Positions 1-8,405 of a stretch of DNA of 64,000 bases are shown in pieces. The DNA lies in contig JASGHK010000006.1 in the NCBI GenBank assembly GCA_049841135.1, positions 682,001-746,000 on the forward strand, in the 5' to 3' direction. The notes beneath the pieces were generated by a model that made no database searches, was not told the origin of the DNA, and was given only the letters and a program-made list of their open reading frames with translations. The DNA comes from JACRCT01 sp049841135 (GTDB lineage Bacteria > Myxococcota > Myxococcia > Myxococcales > UBA5297). The translations under genes and the position numbers were made by a program. The stretch's first letter is position 1; each line of letters starts with the position of its first letter.

Positions 1-1529
1 CGCGAGATCCCCAGGATCCGCTCGTCCTTCCCCGCGACGCCGGGCAGCGCGTGCGGCACCCCCCACTCCAGCGTCCCCACCTCCTCGACTCCGACCGCCA
101 GCAGGCCCTCGGCGCCGCGCATCACGACCGCGAACGCGGCCGCCTCGCCCGACTCGCCCAAGAGAGCCGGCAGCGGCGAGAACGGAAGGATCGACTCGCC
201 GACGGCGAGGGTGCGCGCGGCCGGCCCGGTCTTCCCCGGTTCGAGCAGGACGACGCGTTCGACGGCGGCGGCGGGCAGCCCGACCAGCCGGCCCTGGCAG
301 GCGACCACCAGGACCTCGAGCGCGTAGACCTCGGGCGGCAGCGTGAACGCGACCGTGCTCCCGGCGCCGCGAGCGCTGCGCAGCTCCACGTCGCCGCCCG
401 CGGCGCGCGCCAGGCTGGCCACCGCCGAGAGCCCCAGCCCGCGGCCGGAGACGAGCGTCGCCTCTTCCCGGGTCGAGCCGCCCGCGAGCGCGAAGCGCCG
501 CAACAGCTCGGCGTCGGCCAGGGCCGTGAGCTCCTGCCGGCTCTCGCCCTGGCGCACCAGCCGCGCCCGAACCGCGTCGAGGTCGAAGCCCGCGCCGTCG
601 TCTTCCACGGTCACCCGCACGGCCGTGTCCACCAGCTCGAAGGTGACGGTGAGCTGGCCGGCCACGGGCTTGCCGGCCGCGAAGCGAGCCGCCGGCGCCT
701 CGAGCCCGTGGTCCAGGGCGTTGCGGATCAGGTGGCCCAGCAGCCGGCGCGCCGTCGCCAGCGTTCGGCGGTCGGCGCGGACGTCGGCGCCACGGACGGT
801 CAGCCGCGCCTCCTTGCCCAGGCTCTGCACCAGCCGTGCGACTTCCTCCTCGATGCCCGCCAGGGCGTCCCGCGCGGGCATCAGCCACAGGCTGGCGATG
901 GCGGCCTCGAGCCTGGACGCCTCGGTGCCGAGCGAGCGGAGGCTGGCCGCGGCAGGGGAGTCCAGAAGCTGCTCCTGGAGCGCCGCCAGGCCGCGCGAGA
1001 GCGCGGTGATCTGCCGGAGCGCCGCGTCGATCTCCTCGGCGGGCACGCTCAGGCGCTCCGCGAAGGCCTCGCCCGCGGCCGGAGGCGCCGCGGGAGGCGC
1101 CGGAGACGGACCGGGCGCGGTCGCGGGCGTTCCGGCGACGGGCGCCTCGCCGCGCAGCGTGAGGACCGCGCGCTCCAAGAGCTCCGGCGGGAAGGCGTCG
1201 CGACCGCTCCCGGCCATGGCGGCGACGCCGTCGCGCAGCAGCTCGATGGCGACACCCAGCCGCTCGCGCTGCTCCGAGCGCGCCGTTGGGCCGGCCGCGG
1301 GCGGCTGCAGCGCCACCCGCTCCAGCTCGTGCAGGCACCCGGCCAGCGGGGCCAGGCCGACCGCGGAGGCGGCGCCCTTGAGCCCGTGCGCGAGCCGGCC
1401 GAACTCCTGGAGCGCGGCCGGGTCCGCCTCGTCCGGCAGCGCTCGCGCCTGCCGGTCGAGCTGCGACAGCGTCTGGTCGGCCTCGGAGACGAAGAGCCCT
1501 AGCAGCTTGGCGCGGGTCGACGGGTCCAT
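1..1529 (-). CDS. cheA: CheA-type chemotaxis histidine kinase (3' end outside window)
   Basis: Phosphodonor kinase of a chemosensory array in the cytoplasm. About 509 residues are visible from the ATG at 1529; the C-terminus lies beyond the left edge. Domains in order: an Hpt domain with the phosphoacceptor in LAHGLKGAASAVGL (His48); an Ala/Pro-rich linker near 110-150 where a P2 domain would normally sit; a dimerisation helix pair; a HATPase with N-box HLIRNALDHGLE (Asn270), G1 box DDGAGFD (about 310) and G2 box GRGLGLS (about 361); and a CheW-like domain from about 385. The short linker suggests that P2 is missing or reduced. It starts 6 bases after the upstream cheW-like gene, so it is the distal visible gene of the operon that begins at 6243. 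Family assignment is firm; what it controls (motility or another process) cannot be read from the sequence. Confidence 0.93.
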   Translation of the reverse strand, partial: MDPSTRAKLLGLFVSEADQTLSQLDRQARALPDEADPAALQEFGRLAHGLKGAASAVGLAPLAGCLHELERVALQPPAAGPTARSEQRERLGVAIELLRDGVAAMAGSGRDAFPPELLERAVLTLRGEAPVAGTPATAPGPSPAPPAAPPAAGEAFAERLSVPAEEIDAALRQITALSRGLAALQEQLLDSPAAASLRSLGTEASRLEAAIASLWLMPARDALAGIEEEVARLVQSLGKEARLTVRGADVRADRRTLATARRLLGHLIRNALDHGLEAPAARFAAGKPVAGQLTVTFELVDTAVRVTVEDDGAGFDLDAVRARLVRQGESRQELTALADAELLRRFALAGGSTREEATLVSGRGLGLSAVASLARAAGGDVELRSARGAGSTVAFTLPPEVYALEVLVVACQGRLVGLPAAAVERVVLLEPGKTGPAARTLAVGESILPFSPLPALLGESGEAAAFAVVMRGAEGLLAVGVEEVGTLEWGVPHALPGVAGKDERILGIS

Positions 1530-1535
1530 GGGCCC

Positions 1536-2087
1536 TCACGAGGCGCGCAGCGCGCGGGAGGCGCGCTCGCGCAGGACGTCGAGGTCGAGCAGCCCGGCGC
1601 CGCCTTCGAGCCGGCCGGCGAGGGGCAGGGCAGAAGCGCGCAGGGCCGGCGAGGAGGCCTTCTGGAGCAGCACCGCTTCGTCCAGGTCGAGCGGGCCCTC
1701 CACCGCCACCGCGAGAGGGCCCACCCCGTCGCGCAGGACCAGGGCCGGGGCGAGCGCGAGCGACCGCGGCTCGCGCGACGGGCCCACCGCGCCGCAGAGG
1801 TCGAACACCGGCACCGGCTCCTCGTCGACGAAGGCCACGGCGCGCGCCGGCCCCGAAGCCGACGGGATGGCGTGGACGGCGCCCACGGCCACCAGCGCGC
1901 GCTGCAGCCCGCCGACCGTCACCGCCCAGCGCTCGCCCGCCAGGTAGAAGCGGACGACGAGCAGCACCGGCCGAGGGTCGGCGGCGCAGGCCACGTCGGC
2001 GCAGAGCCGCCGCGCCCGCTCCTCGAGGACGGGGAGGTCCACCTCGGCCGGGACCAGGCGCTCGAGCGGGAGGCGCAGCGGGCTCAT
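1536..2087 (-). CDS. CheW-like coupling protein
   Basis: A 183-residue protein whose central part (about residues 40-130) reads as a CheW/SH3-like scaffold: VLLVVRFYLAGERWAV, then AVHAIPSASG and a conserved EEPVPVFDLCGAVG turn. CheW proteins link the tips of chemoreceptors to CheA. Its start overlaps the end of cheR by four bases (ATGA) and cheA begins 6 bases after its stop, so the three are probably translationally coupled. N- and C-terminal tails are longer than in a minimal CheW. This is the second CheW-like gene in the cluster; two divergent CheW proteins in one operon are common in alternative-function chemosensory systems. Not recognised at the level of a named protein. Confidence 0.75.
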   Translation of the reverse strand: MSPLRLPLERLVPAEVDLPVLEERARRLCADVACAADPRPVLLVVRFYLAGERWAVTVGGLQRALVAVGAVHAIPSASGPARAVAFVDEEPVPVFDLCGAVGPSREPRSLALAPALVLRDGVGPLAVAVEGPLDLDEAVLLQKASSPALRASALPLAGRLEGGAGLLDLDVLRERASRALRAS

Positions 2088-3289
2088 CGGTCCTCCTCGG
2101 CGTGAAGGAGCGCTCGGGCGGCGGCGGCGAGCTGCTCGGGGCTGAGCTCGGGGGCGCAGGCCGACCCGGCGCCGTCCGCCAGCGTGCCCGCACGGCCCAG
2201 GAGCTCCCGCAGCGCGGCGCGGCCCCGCGGGGCGTCGACGGTGGAGAGGACCCGCGCGAGGACCAGCCGCGCCGCGAAGTCGTCCGGGCTCAAGAAGCAG
2301 GCGGCGCGGGCCTCCTCGAGCGCGCGGGCGTCCTCCCCGCGCGCGGCGAAGGCCAGGGCGGCGCTCAGGTGCTGCTCGGCCGTCGGCGGCACCGCGGGGG
2401 ACGGCGGCGGTGGGGCCGGGACGGGCGCAGGGGCGGGCGCAGGGGGCCGGGACGTCCGCCGCCGGGACGCCGGGGCCAGGGGCTCACGGCGTGCGAGCCG
2501 GGCCGCGCCCAGGTGGCCGAGCGGGACCAGGCCGGGGAGGCCCTGGAGCAGGTGGGCTTCGGGGGCGCCCAGGACGAGGACCGTGCCCGGGTCGAGCCAG
2601 GCGGCGAGCCCCTGCACCGCCTTCGCCGCGCCTTCGGGCTGGAAGTAGATGAGCGTGTGCCGGCACAGGACCAGGTCGAAGCCTGCCAGGCCGGGCCCGG
2701 CCGCCAGGTCCAACAGGTTGGCCACCTCGAACCGGCAGAGCGCCCGGACGGTGTCGTCGACCCGGTACTGGCCGCCCGGGAGCAGGTGCAGCCGGCGCCG
2801 CGACCAGCGCGGGCCGCAGCGCTCGACCGCCCACGGCCCCAGCTCGCCGCGGCGCGCCTCGGCGACGCGCCGCTGCGAGCAGTCCAGGCCGACGACCTCC
2901 ACGCGCTCGGCGGCGCCGGTGGCCGGCACGCCCCAGGCCTCGAGGAGGTCCTGCAGCACCATGGCGAGCGAGAAGGGCTCGGGCCCGTTCGAGCAGCCGA
3001 CCGAGGCCACCCGCAGCCGCGTCTGCCGCTCCCAGGAGGCCGCGAGCAGCTGCGGCGCCAGCTCGTCGCGCAGCCAGGACCAGAGGCCGTCGTCGCGGAA
3101 GAGCCAGCTCTCCTGGATGGGGAGGCAGTCCACCACCAGCGCCAGGGCCGCCGGGTCGAAGGGGGCGCCGCGGAGGTCGGCCTCCGCCTCGCGCGCCGCC
3201 GCGGCGATCTGCTCGGCACTGAGCGCCGACAGGGCGAGCCCGTAGCGCTCCTCGAGCGCCCCCCTCAGCTGGTCGACCGCACCGGTCAT
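2084..3289 (-). CDS. cheR: CheR-type chemoreceptor methyltransferase with C-terminal TPR
   Basis: SAM-dependent protein-glutamate methyltransferase that adapts receptors by methylating the MCP helices. 401 residues from ATG 3289, chosen because it overlaps the MCP stop (ATGA). The N-terminal all-alpha CheR domain (about 1-75) is followed by the catalytic domain with RVASVGCSNGPEPFSLAM (SAM loop; GPEP in place of the usual GEEP) and FDLVLCRHTLIYF (usually FCRNVLIYF). A Pro-rich linker (about 270-310) leads to a TPR-like tail starting TAEQHLSAALAFAARGEDA. CheR-TPR proteins are typical of non-flagellar chemosensory clusters, where the TPR influences receptor interaction. Small departures in the motifs are visible but the catalytic scaffold looks intact. 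Confidence 0.88.
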   Translation of the reverse strand: MTGAVDQLRGALEERYGLALSALSAEQIAAAAREAEADLRGAPFDPAALALVVDCLPIQESWLFRDDGLWSWLRDELAPQLLAASWERQTRLRVASVGCSNGPEPFSLAMVLQDLLEAWGVPATGAAERVEVVGLDCSQRRVAEARRGELGPWAVERCGPRWSRRRLHLLPGGQYRVDDTVRALCRFEVANLLDLAAGPGLAGFDLVLCRHTLIYFQPEGAAKAVQGLAAWLDPGTVLVLGAPEAHLLQGLPGLVPLGHLGAARLARREPLAPASRRRTSRPPAPAPAPVPAPPPPSPAVPPTAEQHLSAALAFAARGEDARALEEARAACFLSPDDFAARLVLARVLSTVDAPRGRAALRELLGRAGTLADGAGSACAPELSPEQLAAAARALLHAEEDR

Positions 3290-5409
3290 GAGGCCTTCCG
3301 CTCCGGCAGGGAGTAGGCCTGGCTCGACTGCTGCAGCGAGCCGGACAGCTCGTGCGCCTGGGTCGACAGGCTGCTCAAGAGGCGCGCCCCGTCGCGGATG
3401 GACTCCGAGACGCGCTGCATGTTGGTCAGCGCCTGGGAGATCTGCGCCACCCCGGTGTGGTGCTGCCGCGTCGCGCCCTCGACCTGGCGCATCAGCCCGA
3501 CCGAGTCGTGCACCGTGACGCCCAGCTGGTGGACGATCTCCCCGAGGCGTCCGACGAGGCGGTTGCAGGACTCGACGGTCTTGGTGCCGGCCGACACCGA
3601 GGCGTCGACCTGGCGCGTGCGCTCGCGGATCTCCCCCAGCAGCTCGCGGATCTGCGCGGCGGCCTTGCGCGAGTCGCTGGCCAGCGTGCGGATCTCGTGG
3701 GCCACCACCCCGAAGCCCTTGCCGGCCTCCCCGGCGCGCGCCGCCTCGATGGCCGCGTTGATGGCCAGGGTGCTCGACTGGTCGGCCAGGAAGCCGACGG
3801 TCTCGGTGATGCCGTCGATGCGCTGCACCCGCTCGGCCAGCGCGGCGGACGAGGTGGCCACCCTCGCCAGCGTCTCGGAGGCGGCGGCGGTGGAGTCGGT
3901 GGCCGCCCGGGACGCCTCCCCGCCCTCCTCGACGACGCTGGCCGCCGAGTCGCCGCGCTTGATGAGCTCGGCGGCGCGGTCGGCCGAGGCCGCGGAGGTC
4001 TGCGCCATCTCGGCCACGGTGTTGGCGGTCTCGGTGATCGCCGCGGCCTGCTCGCTGGTCGCCGTCGATAGCTGGCTCGCCGCGGCCTGCAGGCTCACCA
4101 CGATGGCCGCCACCTTGGTGGAGCCCTGCTGGCTGTGGTCGGCCATGGTTCGCAGGTTCTCGGTCATGCGCCGCAGGGACTCGCCCAGCGCCCCGGGGAT
4201 CTGCACGTCGAGCCGCAGGTCTCCCTGGGCGATCTTCTGGGCGCCCTCGGCGATGGCCTGCAGCGAGGCCAGCAGGCGGCCGAAGGCGCTGCCCAGGTCT
4301 CCGCTGACGGCGGCGCGCGCCGCCAGCTCGCCGCGCGAGAGCTCGAGCATCATCTCCGACAGGCGCAGCAGCCCCTCGCGCGAGTCGCGGAAGGCGCGCA
4401 GCAGCCCGCTGTCGCCCTGGATCTCGGCGCGCAGGTCGCCCTCGGCCATCGCCCGGAGCTGGCTGAAGATGTGCCGCATCTCCAGCGCGACCTGGGCCGC
4501 GGCCAGCCCGAGGTCGCCGACCTCGTCGGTGGTGACCCAGGACGGCGGCTCGGGCGTGCCCGCCACCAGCGAGCGCAGCGAGCGCTCCACGGCCTCGGAC
4601 GCCAGGCGCTGGCGCCGCGCGAGGGCGAAGCCGGCGATGACGAAGGAGGTCACCAGGTAGACCCCGATGAAGGCCACCGGCCAGAGCGCCTCCACGACCA
4701 GCGAGCCCAGCTGGGTCTTCACCACCGCGGCCAGCGCCGCGTCGCGCTCGCCGATGTGCTGCACCACCGTCTGCGCGACGTTGGCGAAGCGGGTGGAGAG
4801 CGCCAGCCCGGAGAAGACGATGACGCTCAAGAGCGCCACCACGAAGGCGTAGGGGAGGAACCAGCGCTGCCGGACCCAGTAGGGCCCCGAGCCGTCCGCC
4901 CGCGTCCCCGGGGCGCGCGACCACTCGTCGACCACCACCGGGCGCAGGAGGTCCTCGGCGACCATCACCAGCATCACCGAGGGGACCAGCGCGGTGAAGG
5001 TGCCCACCAGGGTGCTGCCCACGATGACCCTGAGGCCCCCGCCGTAGGCCAGGGCGAAGAGGCCCCCGAAGGCCAGCGCGCCGCCGCCCCAGCCGGAGAG
5101 CGTGGAGACGACGATGCGCGGAGGGGTCTCGAGCAGCCGCTTGAGCCGCGCTCCCGGCGGGTCCGAAGCGGGGCGGTCCAGGGCGGCGGCGAGGATGCGC
5201 TGGTTCACCAGGAACTGCAGCGCCATCCCCACGCCGAAGACCGGCGGGAGCACGGTGAGGATGGAGAAGTAGACCTGGGCGCCGTCCATGCCGAAGAGCA
5301 GGCAGAGCAGGTAGGCGGCGACGACGGCCGTCGGCAGGTTCAGCGCCACCATCCGCCAGAAGAGGCGTGAGCGCAGCGTGCGCAGGTCGGGGACCGGGGA
5401 GGAGGTCAT
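3286..5409 (-). CDS. Methyl-accepting chemotaxis protein, six-TM input, no periplasmic sensor
   Basis: Chemoreceptor of 707 residues. The start is ATG 5409, overlapping the response-regulator stop; the frame is open further upstream but that part reads as Pro/Arg-rich out-of-frame sequence. About six hydrophobic segments occupy residues 15-270 with only short loops, so there is no conventional periplasmic ligand domain; the longest outside loop, between TM5 and TM6, is about 35 residues. Next come two or three consecutive HAMP-like stretches (AMAEGDLRAEI, SRGELAARAAV, AQGDLRLDVQI). The signalling helices carry a hairpin tip LAINAAIEAARAGEAGKGF followed by GVVAHEIRTLA. The protein probably senses something within the membrane or cytoplasm, or a signal delivered by a partner. 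It is encoded with its own cheR, cheA and two cheW-like genes, so it is probably a dedicated receptor. Confidence 0.92.
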   Translation of the reverse strand: MTSSPVPDLRTLRSRLFWRMVALNLPTAVVAAYLLCLLFGMDGAQVYFSILTVLPPVFGVGMALQFLVNQRILAAALDRPASDPPGARLKRLLETPPRIVVSTLSGWGGGALAFGGLFALAYGGGLRVIVGSTLVGTFTALVPSVMLVMVAEDLLRPVVVDEWSRAPGTRADGSGPYWVRQRWFLPYAFVVALLSVIVFSGLALSTRFANVAQTVVQHIGERDAALAAVVKTQLGSLVVEALWPVAFIGVYLVTSFVIAGFALARRQRLASEAVERSLRSLVAGTPEPPSWVTTDEVGDLGLAAAQVALEMRHIFSQLRAMAEGDLRAEIQGDSGLLRAFRDSREGLLRLSEMMLELSRGELAARAAVSGDLGSAFGRLLASLQAIAEGAQKIAQGDLRLDVQIPGALGESLRRMTENLRTMADHSQQGSTKVAAIVVSLQAAASQLSTATSEQAAAITETANTVAEMAQTSAASADRAAELIKRGDSAASVVEEGGEASRAATDSTAAASETLARVATSSAALAERVQRIDGITETVGFLADQSSTLAINAAIEAARAGEAGKGFGVVAHEIRTLASDSRKAAAQIRELLGEIRERTRQVDASVSAGTKTVESCNRLVGRLGEIVHQLGVTVHDSVGLMRQVEGATRQHHTGVAQISQALTNMQRVSESIRDGARLLSSLSTQAHELSGSLQQSSQAYSLPERKAS

Positions 5410-5798
5410 GGGGCTTCGGCTCCGGAGGAGGGGTGTGCGAGGAGGCGTTCGATGGCCTCGAGCAGGCGCTTGGGCTCGACGGGCTTGGAGAGGACCTCCG
5501 CGGCGCCGGCCTGGCGGCAGGCGTCCTCGCTTTCGGGGGTCAGGCTGCTCGAGAGGATGATGACCGGGAGGTGGCGGGTCCGGGCCTGCGAGCGCAGGGC
5601 CCGGCACAGGCCGGCGCCGTCCAGGCGGGGCATGCGCAGGTCGGCGATGACGATGTCGGGCAGGCTCCCGCGCTGCAGCAGCGCGAGCGCTTCGACGCCG
5701 TCGCCGGCCTCGACCATCTCGACGTCGCGGCGGATGAGGTAGACCTTGAGCACCTCGCGCACCACGCGGCTGTCGTCGACGAGCAGGATCGACCGCAT
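5406..5798 (-). CDS. CheY-like single-domain response regulator
   Basis: 130-residue receiver with no output domain. The start is taken at ATG 5798 because the receiver fold begins immediately (MRSILLVDDSRVVREVL); an in-frame start further upstream would overlap the neighbouring cheW. Visible features: the acidic pair in LLVDDS, the phosphoacceptor Asp in IVIADLRMPRLDG, the Ser/Thr switch in VIILSSSL, and the Lys in EVLSKPVEP. The stop overlaps the MCP start (ATGA). It likely receives phosphate from the CheA of this operon and acts either as the output CheY or as a phosphate sink. Confidence 0.9.
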   Translation of the reverse strand: MRSILLVDDSRVVREVLKVYLIRRDVEMVEAGDGVEALALLQRGSLPDIVIADLRMPRLDGAGLCRALRSQARTRHLPVIILSSSLTPESEDACRQAGAAEVLSKPVEPKRLLEAIERLLAHPSSGAEAP

Positions 5799-5814
5799 TG
5801 CGTCTCCTTGGGGC

Positions 5815-6243
5815 CTAGCCAGCGAGCTCTGCGAGGAGCTTCGGGACATCGAGGAGGGGGGCGCCTCCGGGCATCGGCGCCGCCGACTCCCCGGGCCCGG
5901 GCGCCGGGGCGGCCACGACGTCCTCGACGGCGCTCACCCACAGCAGGGCCGTCCGGCCGTCGCCGTCGCTCACCGCGACCATCTTGTGGCTGGCGCGCAG
6001 CGTGACCTCTCCCGCGCCGAGCAGGACCTCGGCGAAGACCACGGGGAGCGTCTCGCGGCCGACGGTCAGCACGGGCCTCGCGCCGGGGCCTCCCACCGGC
6101 AGCGCGCTGGGAAGGGCCGCGTCCAGGACCCGCACCACCGATCGCAGCGGGAGCAGCGCTCGCCAGACGCCGCAGCGGACCTGCAGCAGCATCTCGCCGG
6201 CGCCAACGCTGATGCCGCCCGGCGTCTCACCACCCGAAGACAT
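5815..6243 (-). CDS. CheW-like coupling protein, first gene of the chemosensory operon
   Basis: 142 residues from ATG 6243, preceded by a strong purine-rich ribosome binding site (GGGAGGGG ending 4 bases upstream), which decided this start. The sequence reads as a CheW fold: MLLQVRCGVWRALLPLRSV, ALPVGGPGARPVLTVG, TLPVVFAEVLL, then HKMVAVSDGDGRTALLWV and VEDVVAAP. It opens a tightly packed operon (16 bases to the response regulator, then four-base overlaps). It is divergent from the HAD gene at 6557. Sequence similarity to the other CheW-like protein of the operon is low, suggesting different partners in the array. Confidence 0.75.
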   Translation of the reverse strand: MSSGGETPGGISVGAGEMLLQVRCGVWRALLPLRSVVRVLDAALPSALPVGGPGARPVLTVGRETLPVVFAEVLLGAGEVTLRASHKMVAVSDGDGRTALLWVSAVEDVVAAPAPGPGESAAPMPGGAPLLDVPKLLAELAG

Positions 6244-6556
6244 GTCCCCTCCCACGGCGCTTCGCCTGCACGAACGCGCGGGATGGTGCCGCGAGGTGCC
6301 CTGGCGCAACCAGCCCCGCCGCCAGGCGCTATGCCCATCGGTTCAGCTCCCCACGACGTTGCGTACGAGTCCGTCGGCGGCCCCGGAAGGGGGCGCTGCC
6401 GCCCTCCCGTGAGAGCGCGAGCGGGCGTCGAGCCGAGACCCGTCCGCGAGGTCGGGGCTTTCGGCGAGGCCCAGGCGGGCGGAGGAAAAATGGGGGAGGC
6501 GGCGCCGGGGGCGTTCGGGGCAAGATGGCGCCCTCATCCGAGAACGGAGCTCACCG
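6244..6556. other. Divergent intergenic region, chemosensory operon / HAD gene
   Basis: 313 bases between two divergent starts, so both promoters should lie here. I found the strong ribosome binding site for the minus-strand cheW but no convincing -35/-10 pair or sigma-54 site (GG-N10-GC spacing fails at the best candidates). No RNA gene or repeat was seen. Confidence 0.5.
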
Positions 6557-7396
6557 ATGCGACCGCTGGTCATCCTCGACTTCGACGGCACCATGACCGA
6601 CGCCGAGGCCGAAGGCCTTCCCTTCACCGCCGGCTACCTGGAGGACGTGGCGACCCTCACCGGGCGCGACCTCGCCGAGATCCACCGGATGGCCAAGCGC
6701 TTCGAGGAAGAGGTGCTGGCGGCCCCGCAGCGATACGGGTGGATCTACAAGGGGCGCATCGTCTGCCCGGCGACCGTGGACCCGTACCAGCGCTTCATGC
6801 CGGTGATGAAGAAGATCCTCGACGCCTGCGGCGCCTTCACGGTCGAGGCGGAGCGCGAGCGGCTGGAGCAGGTGCTCTTCCGCTACAACTACAAGAAGAC
6901 GGTGCGCGCCTTCCGGCCCCACGCCGCCGAGGCGCTCCTCGCGCTCCAGGACTTCGACACCTATGTGGTGACCAACGCCCACGTCGACCCGGTGCGGGCC
7001 AAGATCTCCGAGCTCGATGCCCAGGCCGGCGGCAAGCTCCGCTGGCTGCTCGACCGCGTGGTCGGGCTCGCCAAGAAGCAGGTCGTCGAGGACACCGAGA
7101 CCGACTTGCCGGCCGAGCTCCAGCTGCCGGGCCTGTCGCGGCCGGTGCTGGTGCGCAGGCCGCACTACCGCGCCGTCATCGACCGTCTGCGAGAGGGCCG
7201 GCCCTGGGAGCAGGTGGTGGCGGTGGGCGACATCTTCGAGCTCGACCTGTCGCTGCCGCTGACGCTGGGCGCGCGCATCGTGCTGACGGCGAACGACTTC
7301 ACGCCGTTCTGGGAGCGCAGCTACGTGTCGGCGCACCCGCGCGGGCGAGTCGTCGAGGACCTGCGCGAGCTGGCCGCCATCGTCCGCGGCAAGTAG
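6557..7396 (+). CDS. HAD-superfamily hydrolase
   Basis: 279-residue cytoplasmic phosphatase-like protein. HAD motif I is at the very N-terminus, VILDFDGTMTD (nucleophile Asp9, acid Asp11). Motif II is YVVTNAHVDP (about 139), motif IV is VVAVGDIFELDLSLP (about 225). A cap insertion of roughly 100 residues follows motif I (helical, with an EEEVLAAPQRYGWIYKG segment). Length and the DFDGT motif fit the phosphoserine-phosphatase-like branch, but the substrate cannot be assigned. It stands alone between divergent chemosensory genes and an envelope protein. Start chosen at the ATG giving motif I directly. Confidence 0.8.
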   Translation: MRPLVILDFDGTMTDAEAEGLPFTAGYLEDVATLTGRDLAEIHRMAKRFEEEVLAAPQRYGWIYKGRIVCPATVDPYQRFMPVMKKILDACGAFTVEAERERLEQVLFRYNYKKTVRAFRPHAAEALLALQDFDTYVVTNAHVDPVRAKISELDAQAGGKLRWLLDRVVGLAKKQVVEDTETDLPAELQLPGLSRPVLVRRPHYRAVIDRLREGRPWEQVVAVGDIFELDLSLPLTLGARIVLTANDFTPFWERSYVSAHPRGRVVEDLRELAAIVRGK

Positions 7397-7456
7397 GGCT
7401 CGGGTGCACGGGGGGATGGTAGGCTCCTGCGTGGCCGACGTCCCGGAGGAGACTTC

Positions 7457-8300
7457 ATGAAGACCATGGCGGTCCTCGCAGCGGCGCTGTCGCTGTCGCT
7501 CGTGAGCGTCGCGGCCCGGGCCCAGGTGCCGGGCGACACCGTCCGCATCGAGACCGCCAAGGGGCCCGTCGAGGGAACGCTGGTCGACCGCCTGCCGGCC
7601 GGCTACCTCGTCAACAAAGGCAAGACGAGCGTGGTGGTGCCGTACCTGAGCGTCACGGGCATCACCAAGCTCGCTCCGGCGCCGCTCGCGCCGATGAGCC
7701 TCCCGCCGGGGACCGCCACCCCGCCAGCCCAGGGCAAGAACGCGCCGAAGCCCCAACCTGCTGCCGCGGCGGCCGACGGCTTCCGCGGCTTCGCCGTCGA
7801 CCCGGCTCCGGCGGAGGGCGGCGCGCCCGTGGGCGTCGAGCCCCCGCCGCCGCCTCCTGTCCCCGTGCCGGCCGCTCCGCCGCCACCGATCCTCTCTCCG
7901 GTCATGGTCCCGGTGCCTGCGCTGCCCGCGCCACCCCGGCCCGCCGTCCCGCCGGTCAAGTACGAGGTGCGCAGCAAGATCGTGATGGGCACGGGCATCG
8001 CCTTCGTGGCCCTGGGGGCCATCGCCGCCATCACCGGCATGGGGCTCGCCATCGAAGGGGGGAGCCAGCCGGACCAAGTGTGCGAGAAGTACGCGAGCGG
8101 CGAGCGCTGCTACACCAACCCCAACAAGCAGACGCACATCGACGCCGGGCGGGTGACCATGCTCGCCGGCTCGGTCGTGCACGTGCTCGGCTATCCCATC
8201 TGGAGCATCGGCGGCAAGAAGGTCCCGGTGAAGGGCCCGGCCCCGAGCGCGGAGCTCGACCGCGGGTCCGGGTCGGGCCGCGCTCACGCTGCGCTTCTAG
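7457..8300 (+). CDS. Secreted Pro-rich protein with one TM segment (probable frameshift near 8275)
   Basis: Unrecognised envelope protein with a good GGAGGA site before ATG 7457. A signal peptide (residues 1-22, cleaved after VAARA) is followed by an SH3-like strand-rich stretch (DTVRIETAKGPVEGTLVDR), a long Pro/Ala linker (about 75-170), a hydrophobic helix (VMGTGIAFVALGAIAAITGM) and a short C-terminal part. As read, the frame runs to 8482 through some 65 Arg-rich residues that overlap the convergent fabH-like gene, which is implausible. Removing one base near 8275 gives an ending SAALTLRF at a stop at 8298-8300; a terminal aromatic after alternating hydrophobics is the usual end of an outer-membrane protein. 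I therefore end the gene at 8300. Function unknown. Confidence 0.6.
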
Positions 8301-8405
8301 GTCGCTGCTGGCCGGAGGCCAGGACGATCGGGTGCTCTACCGCTGGCCGCTGCCGACGCGGCTGTGGTCGCTGGCGCCGAGCGGAGGCGAGTGGCCGTCC
8401 TCGGG

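Noticed and set aside
2084..4924. A 946-codon open frame spanning cheR and part of the MCP on the minus strand.
   Set aside because: Only the 401-residue CheR part has protein-like composition; the rest is an out-of-frame reading of the MCP, which has a complete conserved frame.
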